Positions 52,028 through 61,635 are shown, counted from the stretch's first letter. The stretch: DNA of 64,000 nucleotides from CAVQBP01 sp963848195 (GCA_963848195.1 CAWKCY010000016.1:186001-250000); one strand, 5' to 3'. The notes: generated from the sequence alone by a model not told the origin. Translations and numbers: made by a program.

Positions 52028-54007
52028 CTATACATCCAAGTTTCTAACATATTTTGCATTTTTTTCAATAAACTCTCTTCTTGGTTCAACATTGTCCCCC
52101 ATAAGGGTTTCAAAGATTTTATCAGCAGTAGCAGCGCTTTCGATAGTAACCTGCAATACAGTTCTAGTTTCCGGATTCATAGTAGTTGACCACAATTGTT
52201 CCGGGTTCATTTCACCGAGTCCTTTGTATCTAGAAATATTTACGCCCTTGACGGAACCTTCTTCAATCATTTCTTCGGCTAATTCTTCGGAGTTAGAATT
52301 TTCTTTTCCATTTACTTTAAATCTTTTCAATATTTCATCACGTTCATTATCATCAAAAGCATAATGTTCTTCTTTCCCTTTTTTAATCTTATAAAGGGGG
52401 GGCTGGGCAATAAATACTTTTCCAGCAGTAATTAAATCTTTCATATGCCGATAGAAGAAGGTAAGGAGTAAAGTTCTAATATGGCTTCCATCTACATCAG
52501 CATCGGTCATTAGAATAACTTTTCCATATCTTGATTTATTTTGATCGAAATCGGAGCCTAAGCCTGCCCCGACAGCGGAAATAATTGCTTTAATTTCATT
52601 ATTCTCTAAAATTTTAGTCAACTTAGCTTTTTCGACATTCAATATTTTACCTCGAAGCGGAAGAATAGCCTGGAATCTTCTATCCCGACCCTGTTTAGCA
52701 GAGCCTCCGGCAGAATCACCTTCCACAATATATATTTCACAATGTTCAGGATCAGTAATGGAACAATCAGCGAGTTTACCGGGAAGGTTCATAGTATCCA
52801 GAGCATTTTTTCTTCTTGCGAGGTCTCTTGCTTTTCTAGCAGCTTCTCTTACTTCGGCAGCGCGAAGGCATTTTTCAATTATTTTTTTACCGATAGAAGG
52901 GTTTTCCTCTAAAAATTCAGATAATTTTTCACCGACTAAAGTTTCAACAGCAGATTTAACTTCGCTATTGCCGAGTTTTGTTTTTGTTTGACCCTCAAAC
53001 TGAGGTTCAGCAACTTTAATAGAGATTACGGCAGTAAGACCTTCCCTAAAGTCATCTCCGGTTAAGGTAATTTTCCCCTCTTTAACTAAATTATTTTTAG
53101 CGGCATAATTATTAAAGGTTCTAGTAAGTGCGGTTTTAAAGCCAACGAGGTGAGTTCCGCCTTCGGAAGTATTTATATCATTCACATAAGAAAAAATATT
53201 TTCACTATATGAACCGTTGTATTGAAAAGCGACTTCAATTGGAGTATTATCTTTTTCTCCTTCGATGTAGACTGTTTTATGCAGAGGTTCCCTTGATTCA
53301 TCAAGATATTTTACAAATTCACTTAATCCACCTTTAAAATGAAAAGTTTCTTCTTCTCCGCCATTTCTGATATCTTTAATATTAATAGTGATATCTTTAT
53401 TAAGATAAGCAAGTTCTCTCATTCTTTCAGCAAGAGTATCATATTTAAATGTGGTTACTCTAAAGATTTCTTTATCGGGAAAAAATGTAACAGTTGTTCC
53501 GGATTGATTCTTTTTGGCTTTTCCAATTTCAGCAACAGGTTTTAGGGGCTGGCCTTGCCTATACTCCTGAAAATAAACTTTCCCATCTCTAATTACTTCG
53601 ACCTTCAGCCATTCAGAAAGAGCGTTAACAACAGAGACACCAACGCCATGCAGACCGCCAGAGACCTTATAAGTATTTTTATCAAATTTCCCACCTGCGT
53701 GAAGCATAGTCATTACAACTTCAAGAGCTGACCGTTTTTCAACAGGGTGAATATCTACCGGGATACCCCGCCCGTTATCAATAACGGTAATAGATTCATC
53801 TTTATTTATGATAACTTCAATAAAATCGGCATAACCAGCTAAAGCTTCGTCTATACCATTATCAACCACTTCATTAACCAGGTGATGCAGCCCTCTCGAG
53901 CTGACATCACCAATATACATTGCCGGTCTTTTACGTACTGCTTCAAGACCTTTTAATACATTTATATTTTTAGCACTATAATCACTTTTAGGTTTATCGT
54001 TTGGCAT
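52028..54007 (-). CDS. gyrB: DNA gyrase subunit B
   Basis: The ATPase subunit of gyrase has 659 residues from the ATG at 54007. The frame also opens with a TTG at 54016, but ATG is preferred. The GHKL ATP-binding domain has PAMYIGDVSSRGLHHLVNEV, DNGRGIPVDIHP and GGLHGVGVSVVNALSE. The Toprim domain has YIVEGDSAGGSAKQGRDRRF and MTDADVDGSHIRTLLL. The C-terminal segment has RYKGLGEMNPEQLWSTTMNP. The length is short compared with E. coli GyrB (804 aa), which has an extra insert, and typical for most bacteria. It lies between dciA (33 bp upstream) and gyrA. Confidence 0.98.
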   Translation of the reverse strand: MPNDKPKSDYSAKNINVLKGLEAVRKRPAMYIGDVSSRGLHHLVNEVVDNGIDEALAGYADFIEVIINKDESITVIDNGRGIPVDIHPVEKRSALEVVMTMLHAGGKFDKNTYKVSGGLHGVGVSVVNALSEWLKVEVIRDGKVYFQEYRQGQPLKPVAEIGKAKKNQSGTTVTFFPDKEIFRVTTFKYDTLAERMRELAYLNKDITINIKDIRNGGEEETFHFKGGLSEFVKYLDESREPLHKTVYIEGEKDNTPIEVAFQYNGSYSENIFSYVNDINTSEGGTHLVGFKTALTRTFNNYAAKNNLVKEGKITLTGDDFREGLTAVISIKVAEPQFEGQTKTKLGNSEVKSAVETLVGEKLSEFLEENPSIGKKIIEKCLRAAEVREAARKARDLARRKNALDTMNLPGKLADCSITDPEHCEIYIVEGDSAGGSAKQGRDRRFQAILPLRGKILNVEKAKLTKILENNEIKAIISAVGAGLGSDFDQNKSRYGKVILMTDADVDGSHIRTLLLTFFYRHMKDLITAGKVFIAQPPLYKIKKGKEEHYAFDDNERDEILKRFKVNGKENSNSEELAEEMIEEGSVKGVNISRYKGLGEMNPEQLWSTTMNPETRTVLQVTIESAATADKIFETLMGDNVEPRREFIEKNAKYVRNLDV

Positions 54008-54040
54008 AAATTTCAATCCAACTTTTATTTTTAATTTTGT

Positions 54041-54325
54041 TTACATAAACTTTATTTTTTTAATACGTTCTTCTTTAATGAATTCATTTATTTTTTCAAT
54101 AATAATTTGTTCCTTAAATTTTAACTCGCTTCTCCACACAGAATTTTCGACTTCCAAATAAAGAATATTATTTTTTATTTTTTTTGGTACAGCTATTTTT
54201 TTTAAGTCATTAAATATTTCATAAAAATTTATAATTATATCAAAGTCTTTTATTGCTTTTCTAAAATTGTTTAGGGATGGTTCTTTTTCAATTGCATCGC
54301 CCAAGCTAATAAAATCATTATTCAT
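54041..54325 (-). CDS. dciA: DciA-like protein (DUF721)
   Basis: This 94-residue cytosolic protein carries the DUF721 core: FYEIFNDLKKIAVPKKIKNN, ILYLEVENSVWRSELKFKEQ, IIEKINEFIKEERIKKIKF. DciA proteins help load the DnaB helicase in bacteria without DnaC or DnaI. Its ATG overlaps the recF stop by 8 nt, and position next to recF and gyrB is typical. The N-terminus is short compared with many DciA proteins. Function by family and location; confidence moderate to high. Confidence 0.85.
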   Translation of the reverse strand: MNNDFISLGDAIEKEPSLNNFRKAIKDFDIIINFYEIFNDLKKIAVPKKIKNNILYLEVENSVWRSELKFKEQIIIEKINEFIKEERIKKIKFM

Positions 54326-55448
54326 AAATTACCTCCCCCTGATTTAATCTTATCAATTTATCATTTTCGGTAATATTAAGAAAAGACATATCTGAAAAAT
54401 CGGTAAGGGTAATAAATGCCTGACCAGTTTCCCTTAAGAATTCACTAGTTTTTAATGAACGCCGGGCATCAAGTTCACCGAAAACGTCATCTAATAAGAA
54501 GACCGGTGTTCTGCCAGTCTTATCTTTCAGATAAAAAAACTGAGCAAACTTTAATGCAATCTGAAAAGTTTTATGCTGTCCTTGTGAGCCGTAGGTTCTT
54601 AATTCCTTATTATTAATTTCAAAAAGAAATTCATCTCTATGCGGACCAACCAAATTGGCGGTTCTTCTAAGTTCTTCCTCTTTTTTAATATTCAGAACAT
54701 TTATAAAAATTTCTTTTATAGACAGATCGAGAGACTTATCCTTTTCATTTTCCAAATACAAATAGTGCACTTTGGGTAATTCATCAGTCTTCATTATTTT
54801 CGAATAAGAAAGTTCAACATAAGAGTTAAACTCATCAGCAAATTTCATTCTGTGTTCGATTATTTCGGAACCGACCTCAGCCAATTTTAGTGTCCAAGCA
54901 TCCAATTCATTATTCCAGTTTGCAGAAATTTTCTTATTTTCCTTTATCCGGGTTAAAAGAGAAGAGCGCTGCCGGAGCGTGCGATTATAATCTAACAATA
55001 ATTTCAGATATGTTTCACTTGATTGAGAGATAACAGAATCAACAAATTTTCTTCGATCACCCGGTGGACCTTGAGTAATAGAGTGATCAGCGGGAATTAG
55101 GATAACGACAGGAAATTTGCCAATAACATCTGCATAACGATAGATTTGCTTATCGTTTTGAAAATAATATTTACGGTTTTCTTCCAGGGAAAAATAAACT
55201 CTCACATTATTTTCTGTTAAATCTCTAAAAGAACCTTTGATTTCAAATTCTTTTTCGTTAAACCTAGTCACTTCACTATCAGTTTTTGAATTATAGCCTT
55301 TAGTTGTACATAAGAAATAAATTGATTCCAAAATAGATGTTTTTCCCTGGCCATTTCCTCCTACTATGTAATTGATTTTATCTGAAAAATTTATGCTGGT
55401 GTTTTTGTGACTTCTAAAGTTTTTTAGATAAATTGAGGAAAGAATCAT
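54318..55448 (-). CDS. recF: DNA replication and repair protein RecF
   Basis: This SMC-like ATPase has 376 residues and loads RecA at gaps through RecOR. It has the Walker A motif GGNGQGKTSILE near residue 30, the signature-like RTYGSQGQHKTFQIALKFAQ, and the Walker B region PVFLLDDVFGELDARRS. The start MILSSIYLKNFRSHKNT is typical. Two base pairs separate it from dnaN and it overlaps dciA, so dnaN-recF-dciA are one translational unit. Confidence 0.96.
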   Translation of the reverse strand: MILSSIYLKNFRSHKNTSINFSDKINYIVGGNGQGKTSILESIYFLCTTKGYNSKTDSEVTRFNEKEFEIKGSFRDLTENNVRVYFSLEENRKYYFQNDKQIYRYADVIGKFPVVILIPADHSITQGPPGDRRKFVDSVISQSSETYLKLLLDYNRTLRQRSSLLTRIKENKKISANWNNELDAWTLKLAEVGSEIIEHRMKFADEFNSYVELSYSKIMKTDELPKVHYLYLENEKDKSLDLSIKEIFINVLNIKKEEELRRTANLVGPHRDEFLFEINNKELRTYGSQGQHKTFQIALKFAQFFYLKDKTGRTPVFLLDDVFGELDARRSLKTSEFLRETGQAFITLTDFSDMSFLNITENDKLIRLNQGEVIYE

Positions 55449-55450
55449 CT

Positions 55451-56560
55451 TTAGTTATTTAACCGTACCGGCATTAACAGAAGCATCAATTCTTCATTTT
55501 CGTCATTTTCCAAAGGTTCTATAATACATGCTTTAGTTGGTGAATGTAACTTAAAAATTACTTCATTCTTGTTTATATGTAATAAAATATCGTTCATATA
55601 AGAGGTATTAAACCCGATATCCATAGGGTCTCCATTATATTCACAAAAGACTTTTTCTTTAGCATTTGAACCATGATCAATATCTTCAGCGGAAATTTCC
55701 AAGTCATTATTATTGATTGATAGCTTTACCTGCTTGGAAGTTGAAGTTGAAAAAAGCATCATTCTTTTAACAGTTGAAAGAATATCGTTGGTTTTTACTT
55801 TTAGTATATTTTCGTTTTCCAAAGGTATAACACTGTTATAGGAGGGATATTTTTCGCCGATTAATCTTGATATGAATTCGACATCACCAAAATGCACCAA
55901 AATGTTTGTTTTACTTAAATAAATATTAACATCATTATCGGACAATTGTTTTGAAAGTACAGAGACAGCTCTTTCCGGTATAATATACTGTTCTTCTTTT
56001 TCTGAAGTTAAGGTTTTATTAACATATTTTACCAACCTATGACCATCGGTTGCAACAAACCTAAGACCATCTTCGGAAAATTCAAGTAAGGTACCGGTCA
56101 TTGCGGGTCTCATATCTTCCTTACTCATAGCAAAAGAAGTTTGATCAATAGCTTTTTTAATATCATTTCCATTCAACGTAATTTCTTTATCTTTGGGGAC
56201 AGAAGGTATTTCCGGAAAATCTTCCGGAGATGAAAAGCCAATATTGTATAATCCATTATCAGTTGATAATTTCAATTTAGAATTAGATTCAGTTTCAAAA
56301 TTGATTTGAGTATCACCTAAAGATCGAATTATATCATATAAAAGTTTTGCCGGTATTACCATCTGGATATTTTCATCTGCGGCAACATTGATAGAAGATC
56401 TTATAGCAATTTCAAGGTCGGTAGCGCTAACAGTAAGCAAACCATCATGAACATCAAACAGAAAGTTTTCTAAAATAGGCATAGGTGTACGGGTTGGAAC
56501 AGCCGGTATTATTTTAGATAAAAGTTTTTCCAAAACTTTACTGTTTACTTTGAATTTCAT
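55451..56560 (-). CDS. dnaN: DNA polymerase III beta sliding clamp
   Basis: The 369-residue clamp subunit dimerises into a ring of three repeated domains per monomer. It begins MKFKVNSKVLEKLLSKIIPA and includes PILENFLFDVHDGLLTVSAT, ATDGHRLVKYVNKTL and EYNGDPMDIGFNTSYMNDIL, and closes MLLLMPVRLNN, the usual end of the clamp. AGGAG (complement of 56570-56574) precedes the ATG. It is the first gene after the 455-bp gap that follows dnaA, so it likely has its own promoter as well. Confidence 0.97.
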   Translation of the reverse strand: MKFKVNSKVLEKLLSKIIPAVPTRTPMPILENFLFDVHDGLLTVSATDLEIAIRSSINVAADENIQMVIPAKLLYDIIRSLGDTQINFETESNSKLKLSTDNGLYNIGFSSPEDFPEIPSVPKDKEITLNGNDIKKAIDQTSFAMSKEDMRPAMTGTLLEFSEDGLRFVATDGHRLVKYVNKTLTSEKEEQYIIPERAVSVLSKQLSDNDVNIYLSKTNILVHFGDVEFISRLIGEKYPSYNSVIPLENENILKVKTNDILSTVKRMMLFSTSTSKQVKLSINNNDLEISAEDIDHGSNAKEKVFCEYNGDPMDIGFNTSYMNDILLHINKNEVIFKLHSPTKACIIEPLENDENEELMLLLMPVRLNN

Positions 56561-57015
56561 TAATAAAATCTCCTTTTAAATGAAACAAAATAATAAAAAT
56601 AAGCAACATTCTCAATGAAAAACAGAGTCTAAAATAGAAATATATTGATCAGAAAAGTCAAGTTGATAACAACATTATTATTATAATTTAAATATTAATT
56701 TAAAATTAATAATAGTAATAAGGGTGTGAATATGTGGATATTTCATAAATATGAATATAATGATTAAAAACAGAGACTTTTGTCCGTTGTTTAATGTTAA
56801 TTAGTTTTAGTAAAAAAGCAATTTATAAACATACTGTTGATAGATATAAATTTATTAACAAGTTATTGCAGGGATATAAACAACTTCTACACACTGTTTT
56901 TTTTATAATATAATTTTTTATTCGGAGTATATTATGATGTGAAAAATTACGGAATCGGGGTTTTTTAATAAATGTGAGACTTACATCCGATGTAAGTCTC
57001 ACTTATAAGATAAAA
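56561..57015. other. dnaA-dnaN intergenic region, AT-rich, possible origin-related sites
   Basis: These 455 bp are very AT-rich, with the leftward promoter of dnaN expected near 56580-56700. It includes a TGTGGATAT (56733-56741), a one-mismatch DnaA box on the leftward strand. Box-like TGTTGATAG and GTTGATAAC also occur. A hairpin lies at 56974-57002. A secondary DnaA-binding cluster in this position is common in bacteria, but I count too few clear boxes to call it an origin. Confidence 0.5.
56974..57002 (-). terminator. Perfect 13-bp hairpin after dnaA
   Basis: GTGAGACTTACAT (56974-56986) and ATGTAAGTCTCAC (56990-57002) pair perfectly around CCG. It starts 14 bp after the dnaA stop in transcript sense. 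The following leftward RNA reads ATTTATTAAAAAACCCC, a poor U-tract, so termination may be partial. It could also be an mRNA end-stabilising structure. Confidence 0.6.
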
Positions 57016-58404
57016 TTATGAAGAACTTATTTCGATCTGGTTTTTTAGAGTTTCAATAATTTCTCTCAAAGCCACATCTTTTGTTCTGGAGCCTTCGATA
57101 GAAGAACATGCATGGATAACAGTGGAATGATCTCTACCTCCAAAGTGCAAACCAATAGTCTTTAAAGATGATTTAGTTAATTCTTTTGAGAGAAACATAG
57201 CTAATTGTCTTGCAAGGACAATCTCTTTTTTTCTAGTTTTATCCCTGATTTTATTTTCGTCAACCTTAAGATATGAGCAAACATGTTTAGTAATAGTTTC
57301 AATTGTAATATTAACTTTTCTATCAGTAGCAATCTCCTTTACGGTTTTTTTTGCGAGTTCAATATTAACTTCTTTTGAGTTAAGAGAGGAGTTTGCCAAC
57401 AATTTTATTAAGCATCCCTCAAGTTCGCGAATATTAGAAGTTATATTATTAGCGATATATTCAAGGATATCGTTAGAAACTTCCATTCCAAAATCCTCAG
57501 ATTTCTTCTTTAAAATCGCGATTCTAGTTTCGAGTTCCGGCGGCTGAATATCAGCCGGCAGCCCCCATTGAAATCTTGATATTAGCCGGTCATCCAAACC
57601 TTTTAAATCTTTTGGGGCTTTATCGCTAGATAAAACTATTTGTTTTCTTGATTGATGCAGGGTATTAAATATATGAAAGAAAAGATCCTGAGTTTTTTCT
57701 TTTCCAATAAGAAATTGGATATCATCAATAATTAAAACATCCATATTCCTATAAAAGCTTGAAAACTCATTTACTTTATTGGACTGAATAGCTTCGACGA
57801 ACTCCACAGTAAAAATATCGGAGGAAAGATATATAACTCTTTTTGCGGGGAAGCTGTTAACTATTTTGTTTCCAATAGCCTGAATTAGATGAGTTTTACC
57901 AAGACCTACTCCACCGTAAACAAAAAAGGGGTTAAAGGAAGTGCCACCGGGATTATCGCTAATAGCACTTGCAGCAGCTCTTGCTAATTGATTACCTTCA
58001 CCTTTAATAAAGTTTTCAAAAGTATATCTGGAATTTAAATAAGTTTCAAAGTCAGGTTTGTTTTTGACAATATGCCGTGAAGCCAAGTGAACCGGCTTTT
58101 GTGAACTTTCATTAGATTCCTTTTCTTCAGCAATAATATAAGCTAACTTAGCATTTTCACCCAATACTTCGTGAATAGTTTTGTTTATCAAGGTGTTGAA
58201 ATGTTCATCAATCCATTCCCAAAAGAAATGGCTAGGGAGTTGTACAGTTAGAGTTGAGTCTTTAACTCCCATGGATTTTATAGGCTGAAACCATGTATTA
58301 TAAGTCATTAAAGTAACATTTTGCTTGATGGTTTTTAGGCATTCTTTCCAGAGAGTTTCATGATCGGAGAGGAGTTTTTTTTCAAAAATTAAAGAATTAA
58401 GCAT
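57016..58404 (-). CDS. dnaA: Chromosomal replication initiator DnaA
   Basis: The 462 residues run from the ATG at 58404. The frame extends to a TTG at 58419 that falls inside a DnaA box, so the ATG is preferred. Domain I is ETLWKECLKTIKQNVTLMTY NTWFQPIKS. After a linker, the AAA+ domain III has Walker A GGVGLGKTHL, Walker B VLIIDDIQFL and LISRFQWGLPADIQPPELET. Domain IV binds DNA through LARQLAMFLSKELTKSSLKT and the signature GGRDHSTVIHACSSIEG. DnaA melts oriC and also represses its own gene where boxes overlap the promoter. The first clear box (58410-58418) lies directly before the start codon, which fits autoregulation. Confidence 0.98.
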   Translation of the reverse strand: MLNSLIFEKKLLSDHETLWKECLKTIKQNVTLMTYNTWFQPIKSMGVKDSTLTVQLPSHFFWEWIDEHFNTLINKTIHEVLGENAKLAYIIAEEKESNESSQKPVHLASRHIVKNKPDFETYLNSRYTFENFIKGEGNQLARAAASAISDNPGGTSFNPFFVYGGVGLGKTHLIQAIGNKIVNSFPAKRVIYLSSDIFTVEFVEAIQSNKVNEFSSFYRNMDVLIIDDIQFLIGKEKTQDLFFHIFNTLHQSRKQIVLSSDKAPKDLKGLDDRLISRFQWGLPADIQPPELETRIAILKKKSEDFGMEVSNDILEYIANNITSNIRELEGCLIKLLANSSLNSKEVNIELAKKTVKEIATDRKVNITIETITKHVCSYLKVDENKIRDKTRKKEIVLARQLAMFLSKELTKSSLKTIGLHFGGRDHSTVIHACSSIEGSRTKDVALREIIETLKNQIEISSS

Positions 58405-58835
58405 AAAAATTATCCACAATTAAAAAGATTTATTTTTTGAAATTAAGAAGCTTTTATTTCAAACAACAAGAAGACGAAGCATATTTATCCACAAGATATC
58501 CACATTAAATATTTGCCCGTAAGTGATTGAAACATAACAAGTTAGATTTTTCTGCTTTAAATGAACCCACATTGATATAAGTGTTGTCGCCCTAATTAAG
58601 TTCATAATAGACTGTGAAACGTTTTCACAAAATAAAATTATCCACAAGATATTAACATTATTTTTGGCTGTCTAACCTAGTGAAAAAATAGGAAGTAATA
58701 TCGAGCAGTGCAAATTAATTTTTATAAAAATTAAATATTATTTTAATAGAGAAATTATTTTATGAAAAAGAAATTATCTTGTTTATAAAAATATCAATAC
58801 TTATTTTTAAAGTCTTTTGAAAAAAGGAGTAATAA
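58405..58835. other. oriC: Probable chromosomal origin of replication (oriC)
   Basis: These 431 bp lie between divergent dnaA and rpmH. Perfect DnaA boxes TTATCCACA, all on the rightward strand, are at 58410-58418, 58485-58493 and 58638-58646; ATATCCACA is at 58496-58504. The stretch from about 58680 to 58830 is almost pure A+T (for example TTTTTATAAAAATTAAATAT) and is the best candidate for the unwinding element. The rpmH promoter must also lie here. The layout dnaA-oriC-rpmH-rnpA is the standard bacterial origin neighbourhood. Confidence 0.85.
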
Positions 58836-58982
58836 ATGAAAAGAACATATCAGCCAAGCAACAGGAAAAGAAAGAATAAGCACGGATTCAGAGAGAGGAT
58901 GAAGACTAAAAACGGAAGAAAAGTATTATCGAGAAGGAGAGCCAAGGGTCGGAAGAAATTAACAGTAAGTGATGAGAAATAA
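58836..58982 (+). CDS. rpmH: 50S ribosomal protein L34
   Basis: The 48 residues of this short gene read MKRTYQPSNRKRKNKHGFRE, then RMKTKNGRKVLSRRRAKGRK and KLTVSDEK. This is the highly conserved Arg/Lys-rich L34 that binds 23S rRNA in the large subunit. The length is normal. AAGGAG precedes the ATG by 8 nt. It is the first gene of the rightward operon and abuts oriC. Confidence 0.98.
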   Translation: MKRTYQPSNRKRKNKHGFRERMKTKNGRKVLSRRRAKGRKKLTVSDEK

Positions 58983-58987
58983 ATTAC

Positions 58988-59386
58988 TTGAATCAGTTTG
59001 GGCTTTCGTTTAGTGAAAGAATAAAAAGCAGGAAAGATTTTCAGAAAATATATACTTCCGGAAAAATTATATTTTCCACAAACAAAAAAATTAAGGCGCT
59101 TTATATAGTTGAGAAAGAGCCTGACAATCCAGGAGTAAAGATAGCGCCTGCGGTTTATAAGAAAGCAGGAACTGCAGTTTGGAGGAATCGATTAAAAAGA
59201 CTAATAAGAGAATCTTACAGGTTAAACAAGGATATTTTAACTAGTTATGCGAAAGAGAAAGAATATTTGGTGAAAATTGTTTTTTCACCAAACTTACTGA
59301 ACCAGAAGAAGAATAAAAACTTGAATCTGAAATATATTATGCCGGAAGTTATAGACATAATGTTCAAGATTAAAAGCACGATTTAA
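58988..59386 (+). CDS. rnpA: Ribonuclease P protein component
   Basis: This 132-residue basic protein completes RNase P with its RNA in tRNA 5' maturation. The family signature is AGTAVWRNRLKRLIRESYR, an RNR-type motif. RIKSRKDFQKIYTSGK near the N-terminus also matches. The start is TTG at 58988, five bases after the rpmH stop; no in-frame ATG occurs nearby and the N-terminus lines up with relatives. It is placed between rpmH and yidD as is standard. Confidence 0.95.
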   Translation: MNQFGLSFSERIKSRKDFQKIYTSGKIIFSTNKKIKALYIVEKEPDNPGVKIAPAVYKKAGTAVWRNRLKRLIRESYRLNKDILTSYAKEKEYLVKIVFSPNLLNQKKNKNLNLKYIMPEVIDIMFKIKSTI

Positions 59387-59387
59387 G

Positions 59388-59597
59388 ATGTCTAGAATAT
59401 TTGTAATAATAATAAAGGGATATCAAAGATTTATTTCGCCGTTATTACCTCCATCTTGCCGTTTTTATCCTACCTGTTCTGAATACGGAATTCAAGCTTT
59501 TACAAAGTATGGAATAATAAAAGGCGGTGCAAAGACTATCTGGCGAGTTTTAAGATGTAATCCTTTTAATAAAGGCGGATATGATCCGCTGCAATAA
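59388..59597 (+). CDS. yidD: Membrane protein insertion efficiency factor YidD
   Basis: This protein has 69 residues: RIFVIIIKGYQRFISPLLPP, SCRFYPTCSEYGIQAFTKYG, RVLRCNPFNKGGYDPLQ. The three conserved cysteines (SCRFYPTCSEYG and RCNPF) and the NKGGYDPL end are canonical. YidD assists YidC/Sec insertion at the inner membrane. It begins one base after rnpA ends and precedes yidC by 10 bp. Confidence 0.96.
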   Translation: MSRIFVIIIKGYQRFISPLLPPSCRFYPTCSEYGIQAFTKYGIIKGGAKTIWRVLRCNPFNKGGYDPLQ

Positions 59598-59607
59598 TGG
59601 AATTTAA

Positions 59608-61507
59608 ATGGATAAAAAAACAGTATTAGCTTTTATATTAATTGGTGGTTTATTGATAATATGGATGTATGTAAATGCTCCGGAACCACAAAAACAGATA
59701 CCCCAAAAACAAATTGATTCAACACAAACGGCAGATACATCTGCTAAGACACTAACCCAGGGAAAAGAATCCATAACAAAAAAAATTGTTAAACTACCGA
59801 GAGAGGAGAACCCGCAGAAGGAAACAGGCGACAGTTTAGAGTATGGAAAATATTTTTCATTGCCGTCGAAACCGGAAAAAATAATTACAGTAGAAAACAA
59901 TCTAGTTAAAATGGAATTCTCAACACACGGCGGGAATATCAAGAAGTATTATTTAAAGAAATTTCATAACTGGTATTCGGCTGAAGTTGAAGACGACACA
60001 TCAAATTTTTATCAGACACACGTGCAGTTAATTAACTCATCGGAGGGAGGCTCGTATGATTTATCATTTGTTTCCTCAGATGGGAAAGCAATAAATACAG
60101 CAAACCTTGATTTTGATGTTAAATTAAGTGAGCAGAAATATAAGATAGGGGGGAATGATTCTCTTACAATAACATTCACGTTAAATTTAGGTGAGAATAA
60201 GTATATAAGAAAAACATATATTTTTTACGGAGACAAATATAGTTTAACCAGTGAGATTGAACTTAAGGGGATGAATAATATTATAAGCAACAACACATAT
60301 GATCTTGTTTGGAATAACGGGATTAGGTTTGTTGAATATAACTCTGTTGATGAGGCAAGTTATTCAGATGCGAGTGTTTATTATGGAGGGGAACAAGTTA
60401 CTGTTGATGCTTCACATCCGAATGAGAAAGAGGAAAAGACATTCAATGGAAGAATAGATTGGTTGGGGATAAGAAATAAATATTTTGCAGTAATTATTGC
60501 CCCTCAAAATCCATCAAATATAGGAGGTGCCTATATAGATGGAAACAGAAAAGAGATAGCGAACCAAGGAGTGGTAGAAAAATATGATGCGCAATTATTT
60601 ATTCCTTTTAATAATACAGATTTTGAAAAAAATAGATTTACATTATATCTCGGTCCGGTAGATTATGGTATATTAAAGGAATATGGAAACAATTTATCTG
60701 CAATTGTAGATTTTGGAAGTTTTTTCGGATTGAAATTTTTAGTAAGGCCAATTGCCATATATATACTTCTTCCATTATTTAATTTTCTTCACCTGTTTAT
60801 TCCGAACTACGGCGTAGTTATAGTAGTTTTCTCTTTGATAATAAAATTTGTACTATATCCATTGACTAAGACGAGCTATCAGTCAATGAAGAAGATGCAG
60901 CTTCTTCAACCAAAGATTGCAGAGTTAAAAGAAAAGCACAAAGATGATCCGCAGAAAGTAAATAAAGAGACGATGAAGCTTTACTCAACCTATGGAGTAA
61001 ACCCAGCGGGCGGATGTCTTCCTCTTCTTCTTCAAATGCCAATATTCATTGCATTATGGGGCTTATTAAAAATTGCAATTGATTTAAGACAACAGCCATT
61101 TTTTTGGTGGATAAAAGATCTTTCGCAGCCTGATGTTATTTATAATTTACCATTTAAGCTTCCAATTTTCGGAATAGATCAACTTAGCGGGTTAGCGTTA
61201 CTGATGGGTGTTACCACATTCGTTCAACAAAAAATGAGTGTTAAGGACCCAAAACAGCAGTCGTCTAGTTTATATAATGCCTGTATTTTTAACAATAATG
61301 TTTATGAGTTTCCCTTCCGGGTTAAATCTTTATTACTTTATGTTTAATGTTTTCTCAATTGCACAACAATATTATATTAATCATAAGCATGATGGAATGG
61401 TGCTGCAGCCGGTAAAGAACCCTAAGAAGTCGAAGGGCTTTATGCAGAAGCTGATGGAAACGGCAGAGCAGAATTCAAAAGTGCAGCAACAAAGGAGAAA
61501 GCGTTAA
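59608..61507 (+). CDS. yidC: Membrane protein insertase YidC, disrupted by a one-base frameshift
   Basis: YidC inserts proteins into the inner membrane with or without Sec. The first frame (59608 to 61347) has an N-terminal transmembrane helix (VLAFILIGGLLIIWMYV), a large periplasmic domain (about 90-365), and the 60KD_IMP core: VVIVVFSLIIKFVLYPLTK, AGGCLPLLLQMPIFIALWGL. It runs normally to VQQKMSVKDPKQQ near residue 551, then turns to unrelated residues. The next frame, from 61265, supplies the missing helices (LVYIMPVFLTIMFMSFPSGL, NLYYFMFNVFSIAQQYYINH) and the basic tail to 61507. Removing one base at about 61264 gives a protein of about 631 residues, the usual length. As yidC is normally essential, an assembly error is likelier than a real loss. 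Confidence 0.93.
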
Positions 61508-61635
61508 AAGAAGAGCCACTCTCAAATATATATATAGGAAATTGCCCATACATATCCTGAAAAAATGTTTATTTTTCGATTATAAATTTTATGAACCAGA
61601 TCCTTGCCATTCGGGATAAAAGCAGTAAATCATAA

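Noticed and set aside
58459..58647. 62-residue leftward frame within the dnaA-rpmH gap
   Set aside because: It overlaps the DnaA boxes, shows no family similarity and is better explained by chance in oriC.
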